Shown: positions 1 to 8,387, counted from the stretch's first letter. The stretch: 44,331 nt of DNA from Streptomyces sp. CBMA156 (GCF_014596515.1 NZ_MSJQ01000389.1:1-44331); one strand, 5' to 3'. A program made the numbers and translations. Notes: a model not told the origin generated them from the letters alone.

Positions 1-1164
1 GGCACCATCGCGCTCGGCGCCTGGGCCGTGGACTCCGGACTGGTGACGGCCCCCGCGGACGGCGTGGCTCGGGTCAGGATCGACGTCCCCTCCGGCCGGG
101 TCACCGCACTGGTGCACCGGGCCGGCGCCCGGGCCGTGCCCACGCTGGCCGCCGCCCTCGCCGAGCTGCCCCGGCCCGGTGAATCGATCCGCCACCGGGA
201 GGGCTCGGCCGCCGCCCGCAGCCTGGCCGGCGGCATCGCCGTGCTCACCGAACCCGGGCCCGAGGACTCCTGCCCGGCCGGGACGGCCTCACTGCTGGTC
301 CTGCCGCTGGCCGCCAGGGGCCGGCTGATCGGGCTGCTCACCCTCGGCCGCACCGCCGCCGTCCCGGCCTTCACCCCCGACGAGGCCGCGCTGCTCGGCG
401 ACCTCGCCGCCCGCACCGCCACCACCCTCGACAACGCCCGCCGCTTCGCCCGCTCCCAGGGCATCGCCCTGGAACTCCAGCGGGCCCTGCTCAGCGAGCC
501 CGGCAACCCGCACCAGAACCTCTCCCTCGCCTCCCGTTACCTGCCCTCCGGGAGCAGCACGGTGGTCGGCGGCGACTGGTTCGAGACGGTCCGGCTGCCG
601 TTCGGGCGCACCCTGCTCGCCATGGGCGACGTCATGGGGCACGGCGTCGAGGCCGCCGTCGACATGAGCCACTACCGCTCCGCGCTGCGCGACCTGGCCG
701 GGATGGACCTGCCCCCGCACCGGATCCTGCGCCGGCTGGACGACGTCATCGCGGCCGACGACTCCGCCCGCCCCGCGACCTGTCTGCTGGCCCTCGCCGA
801 CCCGGGCCGCGGCCGCTGGACCCTCTCCAGCGCGGGACACCTGCCGCCCGCGCTGATCGCCCCCGGCCGGCCGACCAGGCTGCTGCGCGTCCCCACCGGC
901 CCGCCGCTCGGCACCGGTCTCGGCGGCTACGAGCAGACCGTCCACCCGCTCCTCCCCGACCAGACCCTGATGCTCTACACCGACGGCCTGGTCGAGCGCC
1001 GGGCCGAGGACATCGACGTCTCCCTGGAACGGCTCGCGGCCCTGCGGCTGCCCGCCACCGGGGAACTCGACGACCTGCTCGACGCCGTCCTCCACTCCCT
1101 CGCCCCGCCCTCGGCCGCGGAGGACGACATCGCGCTGCTGGTGGCCCGTCCCCGGCAGCGCTGA
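1..1164 (+). CDS. GAF / SpoIIE-type PP2C phosphatase, 5' end outside window
   Basis: The reading frame is open from base 1, so the true start probably lies upstream; a GTG at 28 is available but sits inside what looks like GAF-domain sequence. The N-terminal part (to about residue 145) resembles a GAF sensor ending in a helix (TTLDNARRFA) typical of these proteins. The rest is a SpoIIE/RsbU metal-dependent Ser/Thr phosphatase: GGDWFETV, GDVMGHG, LYTDGLVERR and EDDIALLVAR supply the acidic metal ligands. Family members dephosphorylate anti-anti-sigma factors in partner-switching pathways of actinomycetes. No HATPase or anti-sigma partner lies beside it. It converges on the PLP-enzyme gene, 34 bp away. 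The family call is secure; the partner is unknown. Confidence 0.88.
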   Translation, partial: GTIALGAWAVDSGLVTAPADGVARVRIDVPSGRVTALVHRAGARAVPTLAAALAELPRPGESIRHREGSAAARSLAGGIAVLTEPGPEDSCPAGTASLLVLPLAARGRLIGLLTLGRTAAVPAFTPDEAALLGDLAARTATTLDNARRFARSQGIALELQRALLSEPGNPHQNLSLASRYLPSGSSTVVGGDWFETVRLPFGRTLLAMGDVMGHGVEAAVDMSHYRSALRDLAGMDLPPHRILRRLDDVIAADDSARPATCLLALADPGRGRWTLSSAGHLPPALIAPGRPTRLLRVPTGPPLGTGLGGYEQTVHPLLPDQTLMLYTDGLVERRAEDIDVSLERLAALRLPATGELDDLLDAVLHSLAPPSAAEDDIALLVARPRQR

Positions 1165-1176
1165 CGGGCCGCCGGC

Positions 1177-1198
1177 CCCCGGGGCGCGTCCCCCGGAC
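1177..1198. terminator. weak hairpin between convergent genes
   Basis: CCGGGG (1179-1184) pairs with CCCCGG (1191-1196) around a 6-nt loop in the 34-bp gap between two convergent genes. It is short but fully GC, and could terminate either transcript. Confidence 0.35.
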
Positions 1199-2437
1199 TC
1201 ACACCTTCGCCAGCGCCCGCTCGATGTCGGCCCAGATGTCCTCCGGGTGCTCGATGCCCACCGACACCCGGACGGTGCCGGGGCCGATGCCGACCGCCGC
1301 CAACTCCTCGTCCGACAGCTGCCGGTGGGAGGTGCTGGCCGGGTGCAGCACCAGGGTGTGCACGTCGCCCAGGGACGGGGCCAGCGAGGCGAGCCGGACG
1401 GACTCGGTGAACGTCCCGGCCGCCTCGCGTCCGCCGGCCAGGTCGAAGGCGAGGACGCCGCCGTGGCCGTCGGGGAGCAGGCGGCGGGCGCGGTCGTGGT
1501 CGGGGTGGGCGGGCAGGCCCGGGTAGTGGACGGCGGTGACCGCGGGGTGGGCGGCGAGCCGGTCGGCCAGGTCGAGCGCGGTCTCGCAGTGGCGGCGGAC
1601 CCGCAGGGCGAGGGTCTGCATCCCGCGCAGGGCCAGCCAGGCGGCGAACGGGTCGGCAGAGGCGCCGAGTTCGAGGGAGCGCCGCCAGACCCGCCGGTGC
1701 AGTTCCGGGTCGGCGAACACGGCGATCCCGCCGAGGACGTCCGAGTGGCCGCCCAGGTACTTGGTCGCGGAGTGGATCACGATGTCCGCGCCGTGTTCGA
1801 TCGGGCGGCACAGCAGCGGGGTCGCGAAGGTGTTGTCCACCACGCTCACCACTCCGGCCCGCTTGGCGACGGCGATCAGCCCGGGCAGGTCGGTGACCCG
1901 GGTGGTGGGGTTGGAGACGGTCTCCAGGAGCAGCACCCGGGTTCCGGGCCGCAGCGCCGCCGCCACCCCGGCGGGGTCGTCGCCGCTCACGTAGGTGACC
2001 TCGACGCCCCAGCGCTCGGTGAGGTCGGTCAGCGCGCCGACGGTGCCGCCGTACAGGCTGCGCTGGGCGATGACGTGGTCGCCGGCGCGCAACAGGGCGA
2101 GCAGCGCGGTGCTGATCGCGCCCATGCCGGAGGCGGTGGCGAGCGCGCCGGTGCCGCCCTCCAGTCCGGCGACGGCCTGCTCCCACGAGCGGACGGTGGG
2201 GTTGCCGAAGCGGTTGTAGAAGAAGGCGCCGTCCGGTCCGCCGTGGGCCTGGGTGAGCGCGTCGCCGGTGTCGAAGGCGAACAGGTGGCCCTGGTGCAGC
2301 GGCACGCCCAGCGGGCGGCTGCCGGTGACCTCGGCGACCGGCGGGTGGACGACCCGGCTCTCGGGGCGCAGCCCGTCGTGCGTACGGTCCGCGCGGGGGG
2401 CCGGGTGCGGGGGCTCTGGGGAGTGGAAGTCGCTCAT
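1199..2437 (-). CDS. Cys/Met metabolism PLP-dependent enzyme (cystathionine gamma-synthase/lyase family)
   Basis: A 412-aa fold-type I PLP enzyme of the Cys/Met metabolism family, which catalyses gamma-elimination or gamma-replacement on homocysteine, cystathionine, methionine or O-acylhomoserine. The PLP lysine is K226 in SATKYLGGHSD; YNRFGNPT near residue 74 and the SNPTTR and DNTF segments are family hallmarks. Two ATGs compete, at 2446 and 2437. I chose 2437 because GAGG lies about 9 nt upstream of it but directly abuts the other. Family sequence alone does not separate lyase, synthase and methionine gamma-lyase. Nothing nearby suggests a dedicated sulfur pathway, so this is probably housekeeping. 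Confidence 0.85.
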   Translation of the reverse strand: MSDFHSPEPPHPAPRADRTHDGLRPESRVVHPPVAEVTGSRPLGVPLHQGHLFAFDTGDALTQAHGGPDGAFFYNRFGNPTVRSWEQAVAGLEGGTGALATASGMGAISTALLALLRAGDHVIAQRSLYGGTVGALTDLTERWGVEVTYVSGDDPAGVAAALRPGTRVLLLETVSNPTTRVTDLPGLIAVAKRAGVVSVVDNTFATPLLCRPIEHGADIVIHSATKYLGGHSDVLGGIAVFADPELHRRVWRRSLELGASADPFAAWLALRGMQTLALRVRRHCETALDLADRLAAHPAVTAVHYPGLPAHPDHDRARRLLPDGHGGVLAFDLAGGREAAGTFTESVRLASLAPSLGDVHTLVLHPASTSHRQLSDEELAAVGIGPGTVRVSVGIEHPEDIWADIERALAKV

Positions 2438-2600
2438 GGCGCTCATCCTCGGGCCGCCCCGGCGCCCCGGCCAGGGCCAATCGCCGCCGAGTGGCCCGTC
2501 CCGGGCGGTCGTTCCGGCTCCACCGCCCGGGGAGGGCGGCGGCGAACGCCCGGGTCGCGGCCGTGCGCGGCAGTCATCGGCGGCACTCGGCCGTGGCGGG

Positions 2601-3008
2601 CTACTTGCGGCGGCTGAAGATCCGCTTGGTGGCGTAGACGATCCCGACGATCAGCAGCACGAAGAGCAGGATGACCAGGATGATCACGACGAGCAGGAAC
2701 TTGCCCAGCTTGGCGAAGAAGCCTTTCTTCTTCTCGTCCTTGGCCGCGAGGTGCGCGGCGTCGGCGGTCGCGGTGCCCGCGGCCTGAACGTGCGTACCCG
2801 GCGCCCGCGTACCCGAGGTGCTCGTACCCGTACCTGACACCCCCGTACCTGACACCCCCGTGCCCGACGCGCCCTGGTCCGCGGCGGCGGCCGCGACGGT
2901 CCGGGGTGCGGCCACCGCCGTCGCGGCCGGCGCCACGGCGGTGAGGCCGACGGCGGCCAGCAGCGCCACCAGGGTGCCGGCTATCGAACGTGCGATCCGA
3001 TCAGTCAT
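2601..3008 (-). CDS. small secreted, C-terminally membrane-anchored protein
   Basis: 135 aa. It starts with a Sec-type signal peptide (MTDR then a hydrophobic stretch ending near ATAVAAP), followed by a low-complexity Ala/Gly/Thr/Ser region containing GTGVS repeats, a Lys-rich DEKKKGFFAKLGK segment, and a single strongly hydrophobic helix (about residues 103-126) ending in KRIFSRRK. This suggests a surface protein held by a C-terminal helix with a basic cytoplasmic tail. There is no LPXTG motif. GAGGAG lies 5 nt before the ATG. It is divergent from the LCP-ligase gene, which fits a cell-envelope role, but no family was recognised. Confidence 0.7.
   Translation of the reverse strand: MTDRIARSIAGTLVALLAAVGLTAVAPAATAVAAPRTVAAAAADQGASGTGVSGTGVSGTGTSTSGTRAPGTHVQAAGTATADAAHLAAKDEKKKGFFAKLGKFLLVVIILVILLFVLLIVGIVYATKRIFSRRK
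2827..2870. repeat. 15-bp tandem repeat inside the small secreted protein gene
   Basis: The unit CCCGTACCTGACACC occurs at 2827-2841 and 2842-2856, with a degenerate third copy after 2857. It encodes the repeated GTGVS peptides. Being in frame, it could vary in copy number without a frameshift. Confidence 0.8.
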
Positions 3009-3116
3009 CGTGCTCCTCGTACTGGTCCGGAGCAGCGCGGACCCACCGGTCCGACCGAATTCTCATGGTCTGACCAGCTGGTTTTCTCATCCGCGCCTAG
3101 TATGCTCCACTGGCGT

Positions 3117-3132
3117 TCTACAGCGGTGTAAA
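3117..3132. promoter_or_regulatory. candidate operator TCTACAGC-GGTGTAAA
   Basis: An imperfect TACA-N4-TGTA dyad in the divergent gap between the secreted-protein gene and the LCP gene. It matches 13 of 16 positions of another dyad at 6098-6113. TACA/TGTA dyads are typical of BlaI/MecI-type repressors, but no such gene is in the window. A TAGTAT -10-like hexamer on the plus strand is at 3098-3103. Confidence 0.3.
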
Positions 3133-3231
3133 AGTTTAGCGACGGGCCCTGCCCGGATCGGCCCCGGCCCCGGGCCCCGCGAGCCCACCGCTTCGACAGG
3201 GGCTCCCGTGGCAACTGTGGAGGATGACGAC

Positions 3232-4899
3232 GTGTCTGGCCGCAAGGGTTCCCCCGAAGCCGGGATTTCGCCGCACCGCGCGGGCCGGCGCCGGGCCGAG
3301 GGCAGGAGAAGCAGCCGGAACCGGAACGCCGAGGACACCGCGAACTCCCAGGACACCGCAGGCATAGCGAACGGCCGTCCGGCGAGCCGGGCCAAGCGCA
3401 AGCCCAGGCGCAGCACCAAGGAGAAGGTGCTCTGGGCGACCGCCGGCTGCACGGCCCTCGCCGTCCTCGGCGGCGCCGCCCTCTACTACCGGCTGAACAG
3501 CAACATCAGCACCTTCGACGGCGACGCCCTCAGCAAGGACCGCCCGGAGGCCGCGGCCCCGGACGCCCAGGGCCGCACCCCGGTCAACGTACTGCTGATC
3601 GGCTCGGACAACCGCGGCAACGGCAACAGCGACCTGGGCGGCGGCGGGGACGGCGGCGCCCGCTCGGACACCGCGATCCTGCTGCACGTCTACGCCGACC
3701 ACAAGCACGCCGTCGGGATCTCCATCCCCCGCGACTCCCTGGTCACCATCCCGCCGTGCAAGCTCCCCGACGGCAAGTGGACCAAGGAGCAGACCAACGC
3801 GATGTTCAACAGCGCGTTCTCGGTCGGCGACACCGACCAGGGCAACCCGGCCTGCGCCCAGAACGCCGTCGAGAAGCTGACCAACCTGCGCGTCGACCAC
3901 ACCATCGTGGTGGACTTCAACGGCTTCGCCTCGATGACCAAGGCGGTCGGCGGCGTCGAGGTCTGCCTGCCGAACGACATCCACGAGGGGGACCTCAACC
4001 CCAACCTCGGCCGCAAGGGAAAGCTGCTCTTCCCCAAGGGCAAGCAGAAGGTCGAGGGCCAGGCCGCGCTGGACTACGTGCGGGTCCGGCACGGCATCGG
4101 CGACGGCTCCGACATCGGCCGCACCAAGCGCCAGCAGGCCTTCCTCTCCTCCCTCATCAAGGAGGTCAAGTCCCGCGGCATGGACCCGACCACGCTGCTG
4201 CCGCTCGCCGACGCCGCCACCGGATCCCTGACCGTCGACCCCGGTCTCGGCTCGGCCGCCAAGCTGCTCTCCTTCGCCATGTCGCTCAAGGACGTGGACC
4301 TGCACGACGTCAAGTTCCTGACCGTGCCCTGGCGTTACGAGGGCCCGCGGGTCGCCCTGGTGCACCCCGACGTGGACCAGCTGTGGGCGGCCCTCAAGGC
4401 CGACCGCACCATCGACGGCCAGGACGCGAGCGTCCCGGCCGAGACCGGCTCCGCGGCTCCCGACACCGCGGCCACGCCCACGCCCACGCCGACCCCCACC
4501 CCGGACGCCGGGGCCGCCGCGGTCAAGGTCTCGGTGCTGAACAGCACCGGCGAGACCGGGCTCGGCAGCCGGGCCGCGGAGACCGTCAAGGGCGCCGGCT
4601 ACACCGTCGCGAGCGTCGGCAACGCGGTCGGCAAGCCGCGCGGCACCACCGTCGTCGAGTACGGCACGGGCGAGCGCTCCGCCGCCGAGGCGGTCGCCAA
4701 GCTGTTCCCCGGCGCGACCGTGCAGCCCGGTGCCCGGGGTGTCAGTGTCGTCCTCGGCCACGACTTCGCCGCCGCCAACCCGGCCGCCACAACGGCTCCC
4801 AGCGGGTCCGCCGCCGCCCCCGCCCCACTGCCCAGCAGCGTGAGCGGCGCCGCCCGCTCGGCCGACGACGACCCCTGCGCCAACCTCTCGTACGGCTGA
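3232..4899 (+). CDS. LytR-CpsA-Psr (LCP) family cell-wall glycopolymer ligase
   Basis: 555 aa. A basic cytoplasmic N-terminus rich in Arg/Lys is followed by one membrane helix (about residues 65-85), an extracytoplasmic LCP domain and a C-terminal LytR_C domain (VSVLNSTGETGLGSRAA). Conserved LCP residues are visible in SDTAILLHV, SIPRDSLV and GDGSDIGRTKRQQ (acidic and Arg residues binding the polyprenyl-pyrophosphate substrate). LCP proteins transfer teichoic-acid-like or polysaccharide chains from undecaprenyl carriers to peptidoglycan. The frame is open far upstream; I chose GTG at 3232 because GGAGG (3219-3223) sits 8 nt before it. A proline-threonine linker separates the two extracellular domains. 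The transcript ends at the palindrome at 4939-4980. Confidence 0.9.
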   Translation: MSGRKGSPEAGISPHRAGRRRAEGRRSSRNRNAEDTANSQDTAGIANGRPASRAKRKPRRSTKEKVLWATAGCTALAVLGGAALYYRLNSNISTFDGDALSKDRPEAAAPDAQGRTPVNVLLIGSDNRGNGNSDLGGGGDGGARSDTAILLHVYADHKHAVGISIPRDSLVTIPPCKLPDGKWTKEQTNAMFNSAFSVGDTDQGNPACAQNAVEKLTNLRVDHTIVVDFNGFASMTKAVGGVEVCLPNDIHEGDLNPNLGRKGKLLFPKGKQKVEGQAALDYVRVRHGIGDGSDIGRTKRQQAFLSSLIKEVKSRGMDPTTLLPLADAATGSLTVDPGLGSAAKLLSFAMSLKDVDLHDVKFLTVPWRYEGPRVALVHPDVDQLWAALKADRTIDGQDASVPAETGSAAPDTAATPTPTPTPTPDAGAAAVKVSVLNSTGETGLGSRAAETVKGAGYTVASVGNAVGKPRGTTVVEYGTGERSAAEAVAKLFPGATVQPGARGVSVVLGHDFAAANPAATTAPSGSAAAPAPLPSSVSGAARSADDDPCANLSYG

Positions 4900-4938
4900 T
4901 CCGGCGGCGTCCCGCGCCACTGACGTGCGGCTCCGTAC

Positions 4939-4980
4939 GCGCGACGGCGGGGTGGCTCCGGAGCCACCCCGCCGTCGCGC
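4939..4980. terminator. 42-bp perfect palindrome, bidirectional terminator
   Basis: The 21-bp arms (4939-4959 and 4960-4980) are exact inverted repeats with no spacer, very GC-rich, in the gap between the convergent LCP and zinc-ribbon genes. This is the strongest stem in the left half of the window. There is no U-tract, as is usual in actinomycetes. Confidence 0.8.
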
Positions 4981-4993
4981 GCCCGAGGGGCCG

Positions 4994-5653
4994 TCAGCGC
5001 CTCGTCCCGCAGGACGGACAGAACGCGGCGCCGTCCGGAACGTCCTGGTGGCAGCCCGTGCACTGGGCCGGCTGGGCCAGCCGGAAGCCGCAGCCGGGGC
5101 AGAACGGCGTGCCGTGCGTCTCCGTCCGGCACTGCGGGCAGACCAGCTGCCGCGGCGCGCTGACGTCGTACCCGGCACCGGACTGCTGCCCGGACTTGAA
5201 GGCGCGTTCGGTGACCGCGTCGTTGAGGCCGCGGTGCTGCGCCGCCACCGCCTCGGCCGCGGTGTCCGGGGCACAGCTGTGGCACAGGCCCTGGGCCGGG
5301 TCGAAGCACCGGCCGCAGACGTAGTTGGTGCACCGGGCGCAGCGGTTGAAGTGCGTCTGGGCGTTGGTGATGGCCCGCTGGAAGGCGGCGTCCCGCGACG
5401 TGCCCCAGGTCTGGCCGGCCAGTCCGTCCGCGGCGTTGCCGATGGTGTTGGCGCTGCCCCCGATGAGGTTCCAGGCCGCGCCGACACCCTTGCCTATCCA
5501 GCCGGCCATCTGCCCGGTCCGGAACGGCTCGAACGGCGAGCGCCAGGTGTCCGAGCAGCGGTGGCAGGAAAACTCGAACTGGAAGCCCGCTCCGGTGCCG
5601 TGCTGCTCGCACAGGTCGCGGTGGTTGCTGCTGAAGTAGATCTCCGAAGTCAC
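4994..5653 (-). CDS. multi-zinc-ribbon protein
   Basis: 219 aa with four Cys-rich elements: an early CHRC, a central cluster (CARCTNYVCGRCFDP, then CHSC), and two C-terminal double zinc ribbons (CPQC...CPGC and CTGC...CPSCG). A glycine-rich segment at about residues 51-82 (GWIGKGVGAAWNLIGG) may be a short membrane-associated or amphipathic stretch. Such proteins usually act as protein-interaction scaffolds; no catalytic motif is visible. The start is GTG at 5653. The function cannot be assigned. Confidence 0.72.
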   Translation of the reverse strand: MTSEIYFSSNHRDLCEQHGTGAGFQFEFSCHRCSDTWRSPFEPFRTGQMAGWIGKGVGAAWNLIGGSANTIGNAADGLAGQTWGTSRDAAFQRAITNAQTHFNRCARCTNYVCGRCFDPAQGLCHSCAPDTAAEAVAAQHRGLNDAVTERAFKSGQQSGAGYDVSAPRQLVCPQCRTETHGTPFCPGCGFRLAQPAQCTGCHQDVPDGAAFCPSCGTRR

Positions 5654-5749
5654 GTTCGTCCCCGGTCGGTGAATGGCCTTGTCAGCGGTTGCTCCCAGGG
5701 ACGATAGGGCTCGTCGAACGGTTCCGCCAAGGGCGTTCGACCTGCCTGC

Positions 5750-6010
5750 TCAGAGCCCGGAGAGCGGCAGCAGCAGCACCCTCGCCGGGTCGAAGCGCTG
5801 CCAGTCGCCGGCATGTCCGCTGCGGCCGATCCGCAGCCGGCACCAGGGCTGTCCCGCGGTGTCCTGCCACCAGCCGGTGATCCGGCCGAGCGCCCAGTCG
5901 CCGTCCCCGAGATCGACCTCCACCGGCTGGTAGACCCACCGGACGTCCCGGTCCACGGGCTCCGCCCCCGCCGGACCTGCGCCGTCCTCGGGCCCGCACT
6001 GACTCTTCAT
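5750..6010 (-). CDS. 86-aa conserved-looking hypothetical protein
   Basis: An acidic N-terminus, then a Trp-rich core (WVYQPVEV, WALGRITGWW, GDWQRFDP) and a hydrophobic C-terminus (VLLLPLSGL). CGGAG precedes the ATG at 6010 at a suitable distance. The beta-rich, Trp-rich pattern suggests a small SH3-like or barrel domain, but I recognise no family. The frame is open further upstream, where it only shadows the signal-peptidase gene. Confidence 0.6.
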   Translation of the reverse strand: MKSQCGPEDGAGPAGAEPVDRDVRWVYQPVEVDLGDGDWALGRITGWWQDTAGQPWCRLRIGRSGHAGDWQRFDPARVLLLPLSGL

Positions 6011-6096
6011 CACGGCTCCGTCTCCCGACCCGGACCCGGCCGCCCGGCCACCCACACGGGGCGGCCGGGCGGCCGGGGTGCAGCTCACCTCGCGAA

Positions 6097-6114
6097 CTCT
6101 ACAGGCGTGTAGAG
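6097..6114. promoter_or_regulatory. 18-bp palindrome CTCTACA-GGCG-TGTAGAG
   Basis: Perfect 7-bp arms around a 4-nt spacer, in the gap upstream of the 86-aa gene. On the minus strand a TAGAGT -10-like hexamer overlaps it, so a bound repressor would block that gene. It is related to the dyad at 3117-3132. The regulator is unknown; the BlaI/MecI type is one possibility. Confidence 0.45.
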
Positions 6115-6216
6115 GAATGCGGGAGGAGTTCCGTCGAAGACGATCGACCTGGTCCGGTCCGGTGCGGCCCGGTCCGGTCCGGTGCGGTCCGCTCGGGCCT
6201 CGGAGGTGAACCGGCC

Positions 6217-7251
6217 TCAGCGCCCCTTCCGCACCGAGGCCTCGCGGACCGACGCCGCGCGGGAAGCCGCCCCGCGCACCGACCGCCGCCGCTGCCACAG
6301 CGCGAACGGCACGATCCCGGCCAGCGCGGCCGCCTCCGGGGCCGGCGGCTCCTCGAAGGGCGCGCCCGCCGCGCCCGCCGCCGGGGCCGGCACCTTGTCG
6401 AAGGTGCCGGGAACCGGCAGGGTGGACCAGTCGGACAGCGGCCAGGCGACCACGAAGGCCCGGCCGACCACGTTGTCCACCGGCACGAAGCCGTCGCCGC
6501 CCTCGTTGTGGTGCCAGCGGGAGTCCCGCGAGTTGTTGCGGTGGTCGCCCATCACCCACAGCTTGCCCTTGGGCACGGTGACGGTGCCGACGGGGTCGTT
6601 GTCGCAGGGCGTCGAGCCGGGGAACAGGTACGGCTCGTCCAGCGCGACGCCGTTCACCTTCAGCGGCGCGCCCGCCTCGCAGTCGACGGTGTCCCCGCCG
6701 ACCGCGATCACCCGCTTGATCAGGTCCTTCTCGTCCGCCGAGGGCATCAGGCCGACGGTGCTGAGCGCCTTCTGGACGGTGCCCATGACGGAGCCACCGG
6801 AGTCGGTCGGCGTGCCCTCCAGCCAGCCGCCCGGATCGCGGAACACCACCACCTCGCCGCGCTCGGGCTTGGCGCCGAACCACGGGGTGAACTTGTCCAC
6901 CAGCACCCGGTCGCCGATCGCGAGGGTCTGCTCCATCGAACCGGAGGGGATGGAGAAGGCCTGGACGAAGAAGGTCTTGATGCCGAGCGAGAGCACCAGC
7001 GCGACCACCAGCAGGATCGGCAGCTCCTGCCAGAACGGGCGCTTCTTCCGCAGGCGTTCGGCCTTCTCGGGCGTCCCAGACGTCCCGGGCCTCTCGGCCG
7101 ACTCGGCCGTCCTACCGGGAGCACCGGCCTCCGCGTCCGCGCCTGCCACCACGACGGCGCCAGGGCCCGCCGTCACCCGGCCGTCCCCGGCCTCCTCGCG
7201 TTCCCCGGCTCCACCGCTCTCACCGGACTCCGCACTCTGCTGCACACTCAT
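6217..7251 (-). CDS. lepB: type I signal peptidase
   Basis: 344 aa. It cleaves signal peptides from exported proteins at the outer face of the membrane. After a 68-residue Gly/Ala/Glu-rich cytoplasmic extension comes a membrane helix (about residues 78-97), then the catalytic Ser105 in SIPSGSMEQT, the general-base Lys179 in DLIKRVIAVGGD, and the box-E signature GDHRNNSRDSR near residue 235. A second hydrophobic segment near the C-terminus (AAALAGIVPFALW) followed by RRR is common in Streptomyces paralogues with a C-terminal anchor. The ATG at 7251 has GGGAGG about 10 nt upstream. The gene lies 62 bp downstream of the XRE-cupin gene on the same strand. Confidence 0.93.
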   Translation of the reverse strand: MSVQQSAESGESGGAGEREEAGDGRVTAGPGAVVVAGADAEAGAPGRTAESAERPGTSGTPEKAERLRKKRPFWQELPILLVVALVLSLGIKTFFVQAFSIPSGSMEQTLAIGDRVLVDKFTPWFGAKPERGEVVVFRDPGGWLEGTPTDSGGSVMGTVQKALSTVGLMPSADEKDLIKRVIAVGGDTVDCEAGAPLKVNGVALDEPYLFPGSTPCDNDPVGTVTVPKGKLWVMGDHRNNSRDSRWHHNEGGDGFVPVDNVVGRAFVVAWPLSDWSTLPVPGTFDKVPAPAAGAAGAPFEEPPAPEAAALAGIVPFALWQRRRSVRGAASRAASVREASVRKGR

Positions 7252-7313
7252 TCCTCGGCCCCTCCCGACGGCCTGGCGGGAGCCGGAACGAAGACCCCCT
7301 GTCAGGAACGAAC

Positions 7314-7910
7314 CTACCGAACAGAGGTTCCCGGACGCGCCCTGACGTGGATGCGCTCGCCCTGCGGGCCGAACAGGCTGAGGAACTCCACCGGCTGCGG
7401 GCCCGCGTTGCCGAAGGCGTGCGGGGTGCGGGTGTCGAACTCGGCGGCCTCACCGGCCGCCAGCTCCAGGTCGTGCGTGCCGAGCACCAGCCGCAGCCGC
7501 CCGGACAGCACGTACAGCCACTCGTACCCCTCGTGGACCTTCAGCTCCAGCTCGGGGCCGGCGTTCCGCCCCGGCGGCACGATGTGCTTGTAGGCGTGCA
7601 GCCCGCCCAGGTGACGGGTGAGCGGGACGATGGTCTGGCCGTTCCTGGTCACCGGGCGCGGGTGGATCCGCGGGTCACCGGTGGCCGGGGCGCCGACCAG
7701 TTCGTCCAGCGGCACCCGGTACTCCCGGGCCAGCGGCAGCAGCAGTTCCAGGGTCGGCTTGCGCTGCCCGGACTCCAGCCGGGACAGCGTGCTGAGCGAG
7801 ATGCCGGTGGCGGCGGCCAGTTTGGCGAGCGTGGTGCCGCGTTCCCTGCGCAGCGCCCGCAGCCGCGGGCCCACCGTGGTGAGGACGTTCTCGAACTCTT
7901 CGTCGGCCAT
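7314..7910 (-). CDS. XRE-family regulator with C-terminal cupin domain
   Basis: 198 aa from the ATG at 7910; an ATG at 7919 is an equally possible start. The N-terminal helix-turn-helix (about residues 10-65) has GTTLAKLAAATGISLSTLSR and RLESGQRKPTL, typical of XRE proteins. The C-terminal half is a single-domain cupin (HEGYEWLYVLSGRLRLVLG, then AGEAAEFDTRTPHAFGN) that would sense a small ligand. Such regulators usually repress a neighbouring efflux or catabolic gene and themselves. The divergent 117-aa gene is the obvious target, and a perfect dyad lies immediately upstream. Confidence 0.88.
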   Translation of the reverse strand: MADEEFENVLTTVGPRLRALRRERGTTLAKLAAATGISLSTLSRLESGQRKPTLELLLPLAREYRVPLDELVGAPATGDPRIHPRPVTRNGQTIVPLTRHLGGLHAYKHIVPPGRNAGPELELKVHEGYEWLYVLSGRLRLVLGTHDLELAAGEAAEFDTRTPHAFGNAGPQPVEFLSLFGPQGERIHVRARPGTSVR

Positions 7911-7919
7911 GCCTGCCAT

Positions 7920-7934
7920 TTGCCGGTACGGCAA
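7920..7934. promoter_or_regulatory. candidate XRE-cupin operator TTGCCG-GTA-CGGCAA
   Basis: A perfect 6-bp inverted repeat with a 3-nt spacer, touching the start of the XRE-cupin gene and facing the divergent gene. The position and symmetry fit autoregulation by the dimeric regulator. Confidence 0.5.
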
Positions 7935-8006
7935 GGCCCGTTGTCAATCCGGCACGCGGGTGAGCCCCCGGCCGCCACGTCGGCGGGCGCGGCCTATGGT
8001 TCCGCC

Positions 8007-8360
8007 ATGCGCATCCACCTCACCCGGGACAGCGTCGCGGCCGGCGACGACGCCGACGCCCCGCACGCCGAGACGGTCCCCCTCCCCGACGGCCTGGACG
8101 TCCCGGCGGCCCTCACCGCCCTCGGACTGCCCCGGCCCCGCCTCCCGTCGATCGGCGGCGGCCGCGCCACCTGGGTGGTGCGCGGCTCCGACGGCACCGC
8201 GCTGGCCGTTCTCGCCCAGCAGTGGCCGCGGCCCCGACCGCTCCCGGCCGGTCAGGGCCCGCTCGCCCGCCTGGCCGGAGCCGACGGCGACGTCCGGCTG
8301 CACGTCGAGTACCGGCGCCAGGTGGATCCGGAGGCCGAGTACGGGCGGCTGCTCGGCTGA
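8007..8360 (+). CDS. 117-aa hypothetical protein, divergent from the XRE-cupin regulator
   Basis: Starts MRIHLTRDSVAAGDD and contains the segments SIGGGRATWVVRG and VRLHVEYRRQVDPEAEY. No family was recognised. The only start in the frame after the regulator gene is ATG 8007; there is no clear ribosome site, but TATGGT lies about 7 nt upstream, consistent with a leaderless transcript. It is probably controlled by the adjacent XRE-cupin protein. Confidence 0.62.
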   Translation: MRIHLTRDSVAAGDDADAPHAETVPLPDGLDVPAALTALGLPRPRLPSIGGGRATWVVRGSDGTALAVLAQQWPRPRPLPAGQGPLARLAGADGDVRLHVEYRRQVDPEAEYGRLLG

Positions 8361-8387
8361 CCGGGCCCCAGCGGATCCGACCGCCCG

